Shown here in pieces: positions 6,555-8,197 of a stretch of 8,197 bases of DNA. Both the position numbers and the translations under genes were made by a program. The notes beneath the pieces are model-generated. The model saw only the letters and a list, made by a program, of their open reading frames with translations. It had not been told where the DNA came from and searched no databases. This stretch comes from Flavobacteriales bacterium. Lineage in GTDB: Bacteria; Bacteroidota; Bacteroidia; Flavobacteriales_E; Vicingaceae. The stretch lies in NCBI GenBank assembly GCA_029262915.1, contig JAJCYN010000268.1, positions 1 to 8,197 of the forward strand, written 5' to 3'. Position 1 is the first letter of the stretch. Each line of letters begins with the position of its first letter.

Positions 6555-7989
6555 TTTCTTTGGTTAATGAATAAAATTGCTCATTAAAATTGACCAAATA
6601 CAATTCTTTTTTTGCACGAGTAATAGCAGTATAGAGCCATCTTAAATATTCTACGTTTACCATTTCATCGGTTAAATAACCTTGGTCAACAAAAACAGCA
6701 TCCCATTGTCCACCTTGTGATTTATGACAGGTAACTGCGTAAGCAAATTTTACTTGTAAAGCTTGATAATAAGGGTTTTTACGAATTAATTCATTTCTTT
6801 TTTTCCGGTTAGGTTCATCGGCATAATCCTTAGACACCGCATCATACAACTCCCTAAACTTATCTGATGGTAATGATGAGGATTCAGTTAACATACTATC
6901 CAATAGAATTTTCACTTCTAAATCTGGTTCGTTTGGGTAATCTATCATCCTAACCGTAACATTGGCAAAACGAAATCCATACAACTCTTCCTCTTTCCCT
7001 ATTTTTAATATTTCTACTATATCGCCATTAGCAATAAACCCGGCCTTAGAATCATCTGTTAACCAAAAATAGTTGTTCTTAACTACCATTAAATAGTCCC
7101 CCGTAGCTATTTCGTCTTCCAACCATTTTATTCGTGCTCTTATCTGTAAATTAAATAAATTTGCTCTTTTATTGCTTCTGGTAATCAACATCACATTATC
7201 ATCACCGAATTTACCATAGGCGTCATTCAATTCATCCTCTAACTCTAAGCCAGATATCGTTTTCACATCTGCAACGTTTACAGAATTAAATAAAGGCAAA
7301 TCGTTATTCTTAAAAGCAATTTTCCCCCTTAAATAGGTCGCATTGGTTAGAATTTCAGCATCCTTATCCTGCCTCACTACTTCACTCAGCTCATTAAACT
7401 CAATATTTAAATGATATGAAGTATACAAAAAATCCTCATCTAAAGCAGGACTAATTTCCATACCAACAGGAGGCAATTGAGCAGTATCACCAATCAAGAC
7501 TAATTTACAGTTAATTCCCTCATAAACAAACGTTAACAAATCGTCCAGCAAGCTTTTGCTTTCTCCCCATTGTTTCGAGCTTAAACCTCCCCCATCTCCA
7601 ATCATAGAAGCTTCGTCCACTAAAAAAATAGTATTCTGAAACTTATTTTGTTTTACAACAAATCGGGTAAAACCATCTCCCCCACTTTTTAATTGGTAAA
7701 TCATTTTATGAATGGTAAAAGCTGGTTTATTGGCATAATTCGACAACACTTTTGCTGCTCTACCTGTTGGAGCCAATAAAACCGAATCAAAATTGATAAC
7801 AGGTAAGGTTTTTACTAGCGCACCAACCAAAGATGTTTTACCTGTACCAGCATAACCTTTCAACACAAATAAGTGTTTTTTTATTTTCAAAAAAACAAAA
7901 TCGGTTAACTCTCCAATTACGGTTAATTGATTTTTAGTTGGTTGATAACCAAAGTTTTGAATTAATGATTTGTAGAATGTATTTTGCAT
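6547..7989 (-). CDS. RecD/Dda-like superfamily 1 DNA helicase
   Basis: The 480-residue protein has the full set of SF1B helicase motifs in order: motif I (Walker A) GYAGTGKTS at 45-53 with Lys51; motif Ia LLAPTGRAAKVL; a TIHKMIY segment; motif II DEAS at about 125-128; motif III GDTAQLPPVG at 167-176; motif IV region VVRQ; motif V TCHKSQGGQWD at 420-430; and motif VI YTAITRAKKELYL at 453-465 with the arginine finger at 458. A beta-rich insert around GDYLMVV and NGDIVEIL resembles the SH3-like 2B region of RecD2 and T4 Dda. It lacks the long N-terminal region of RecD2 (about 740 residues), so it is a compact form that probably moves 5'-3' on single-stranded DNA in repair, recombination or replication restart; that role is inferred from the family. 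The frame extends to a TTG at 8004, but the ATG at 7989 is chosen for its well-placed GGAG site. No clear promoter was found upstream. It converges on the lipoprotein gene with an 8-nt overlap. Confidence 0.93.
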   Translation of the reverse strand: MQNTFYKSLIQNFGYQPTKNQLTVIGELTDFVFLKIKKHLFVLKGYAGTGKTSLVGALVKTLPVINFDSVLLAPTGRAAKVLSNYANKPAFTIHKMIYQLKSGGDGFTRFVVKQNKFQNTIFLVDEASMIGDGGGLSSKQWGESKSLLDDLLTFVYEGINCKLVLIGDTAQLPPVGMEISPALDEDFLYTSYHLNIEFNELSEVVRQDKDAEILTNATYLRGKIAFKNNDLPLFNSVNVADVKTISGLELEDELNDAYGKFGDDNVMLITRSNKRANLFNLQIRARIKWLEDEIATGDYLMVVKNNYFWLTDDSKAGFIANGDIVEILKIGKEEELYGFRFANVTVRMIDYPNEPDLEVKILLDSMLTESSSLPSDKFRELYDAVSKDYADEPNRKKRNELIRKNPYYQALQVKFAYAVTCHKSQGGQWDAVFVDQGYLTDEMVNVEYLRWLYTAITRAKKELYLVNFNEQFYSLTKETI

Positions 7990-7995
7990 TTTTAT

Positions 7996-8002
7996 CTCCA
8001 CC
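7996..8002 (-). promoter_or_regulatory. Ribosome binding site of the helicase gene
   Basis: The minus strand reads GGTGGAG, with GGAG ending 6 nt before the ATG at 7989. It is one of the few good Shine-Dalgarno matches in the window, and it decides the start against the TTG at 8004. Confidence 0.6.
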
Positions 8003-8102
8003 AAATTAACCTTTAATGAATAGATTATGCCTTTTGTTAATTAATAAATATTTTTATACTATTAATTTTACTTTCAGAGTTATTAAAGGAGAAAAAAAAT
8101 TG

Positions 8103-8110
8103 TAGATTTG
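8103..8110 (+). promoter_or_regulatory. Putative -7 promoter element for the gene at the right edge
   Basis: The plus strand reads TAGATTTG, an exact TAnnTTTG match that would start transcription about 20 nt before the ATG at 8136. No convincing -33 box is visible in the A-rich sequence upstream. Confidence 0.4.
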
Positions 8111-8135
8111 TGTCAAATCGATTAAAGTTATATTT

Positions 8136-8197
8136 ATGAAAATTGGAATTCAGATTGGACTAGCACTTATATCAATATTTATTGCTTACCTAATATG
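8136..8197 (+). CDS. Start of an unidentified protein with an N-terminal membrane segment (truncated)
   Basis: Only 20 complete codons are present: MKIGIQIGLALISIFIAYLI. After a short MK start the segment is almost wholly hydrophobic, consistent with a single N-terminal membrane anchor or an uncleaved signal sequence. The next codon starts with TG and could be Cys, Trp or a TGA stop, so continuation is not proven. Support comes from the exact -7 element 25 nt upstream and from the divergent orientation relative to the helicase. No family can be named from so little sequence. Confidence 0.5.
   Translation, partial: MKIGIQIGLALISIFIAYLI

Noticed and set aside
6564..6587. Perfect 7-bp inverted repeat TTAATGA / TCATTAA with a 10-nt loop, as a bidirectional terminator
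   Set aside because: It is AT-rich, lies in the helicase coding sequence, and no T run follows on either strand; chance is a sufficient explanation.
1..8197. Mobile element, CRISPR array, tRNA or rRNA gene, toxin-antitoxin or defence cassette
   Set aside because: No transposase or integrase motifs, direct-repeat arrays, RNA gene signatures or short paired toxin genes were seen. Genes are tightly packed and uniform in base composition.

Overview
The window looks like ordinary chromosomal DNA from an AT-rich, Gram-negative member of the Bacteroidota (Flavobacteriales or Cytophagales-like). Four things point there: low GC with AT-ending codons; exact TAnnTTTG promoter elements (the Bacteroidota -7 box) in four of the intergenic gaps; start codons that mostly lack a Shine-Dalgarno sequence; and typical protein types, including a TPR plus PD40 propeller exported protein, an acidic-linker lipoprotein and a futalosine-pathway menaquinone enzyme. 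This assignment is inference from sequence style, not a database match.

Layout. Bases 1-2771 are on the minus strand and are read from right to left: an EI24/CysZ-like membrane protein, then mqnA (chorismate dehydratase) overlapping it by 20 nt, then, after a 125-nt gap, the 5' part of an exported TPR/PD40 protein that runs off the left edge. Bases 2866-6554 are on the plus strand: purB (adenylosuccinate lyase), an MsbA-like ABC exporter whose ATG shares one base with the purB stop, and, 48 nt later, a small acidic lipoprotein. A compact RecD/Dda-like superfamily 1 helicase occupies 6547-7989 on the minus strand, tail to tail with the lipoprotein gene and overlapping it by 8 nt. The right edge holds the first 20 codons of a plus-strand gene that starts with a membrane segment.

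How the genes relate. The 94-bp gap between purB and the EI24 gene is a divergent promoter region with one exact -7 element per strand. The genes are mostly housekeeping (purine synthesis, menaquinone synthesis, envelope export, DNA repair or recombination) and do not form one obvious pathway. Three start codons were moved in from the longest open frames to internal ATGs (mqnA, purB, helicase), because the longer versions need GTG or TTG and either ignore a better-placed ribosome binding site or start inside the promoter.

I found no mobile element, CRISPR array, RNA gene, phage gene or defence cassette, and no stretch over 300 bases lacks a gene. I see no convincing undescribed system. The items most worth a second look are the uncharacterised cysteine-containing lipoprotein, the acidic tail of the EI24 protein whose codons supply the mqnA ribosome binding site, and the purB-exporter coupling.
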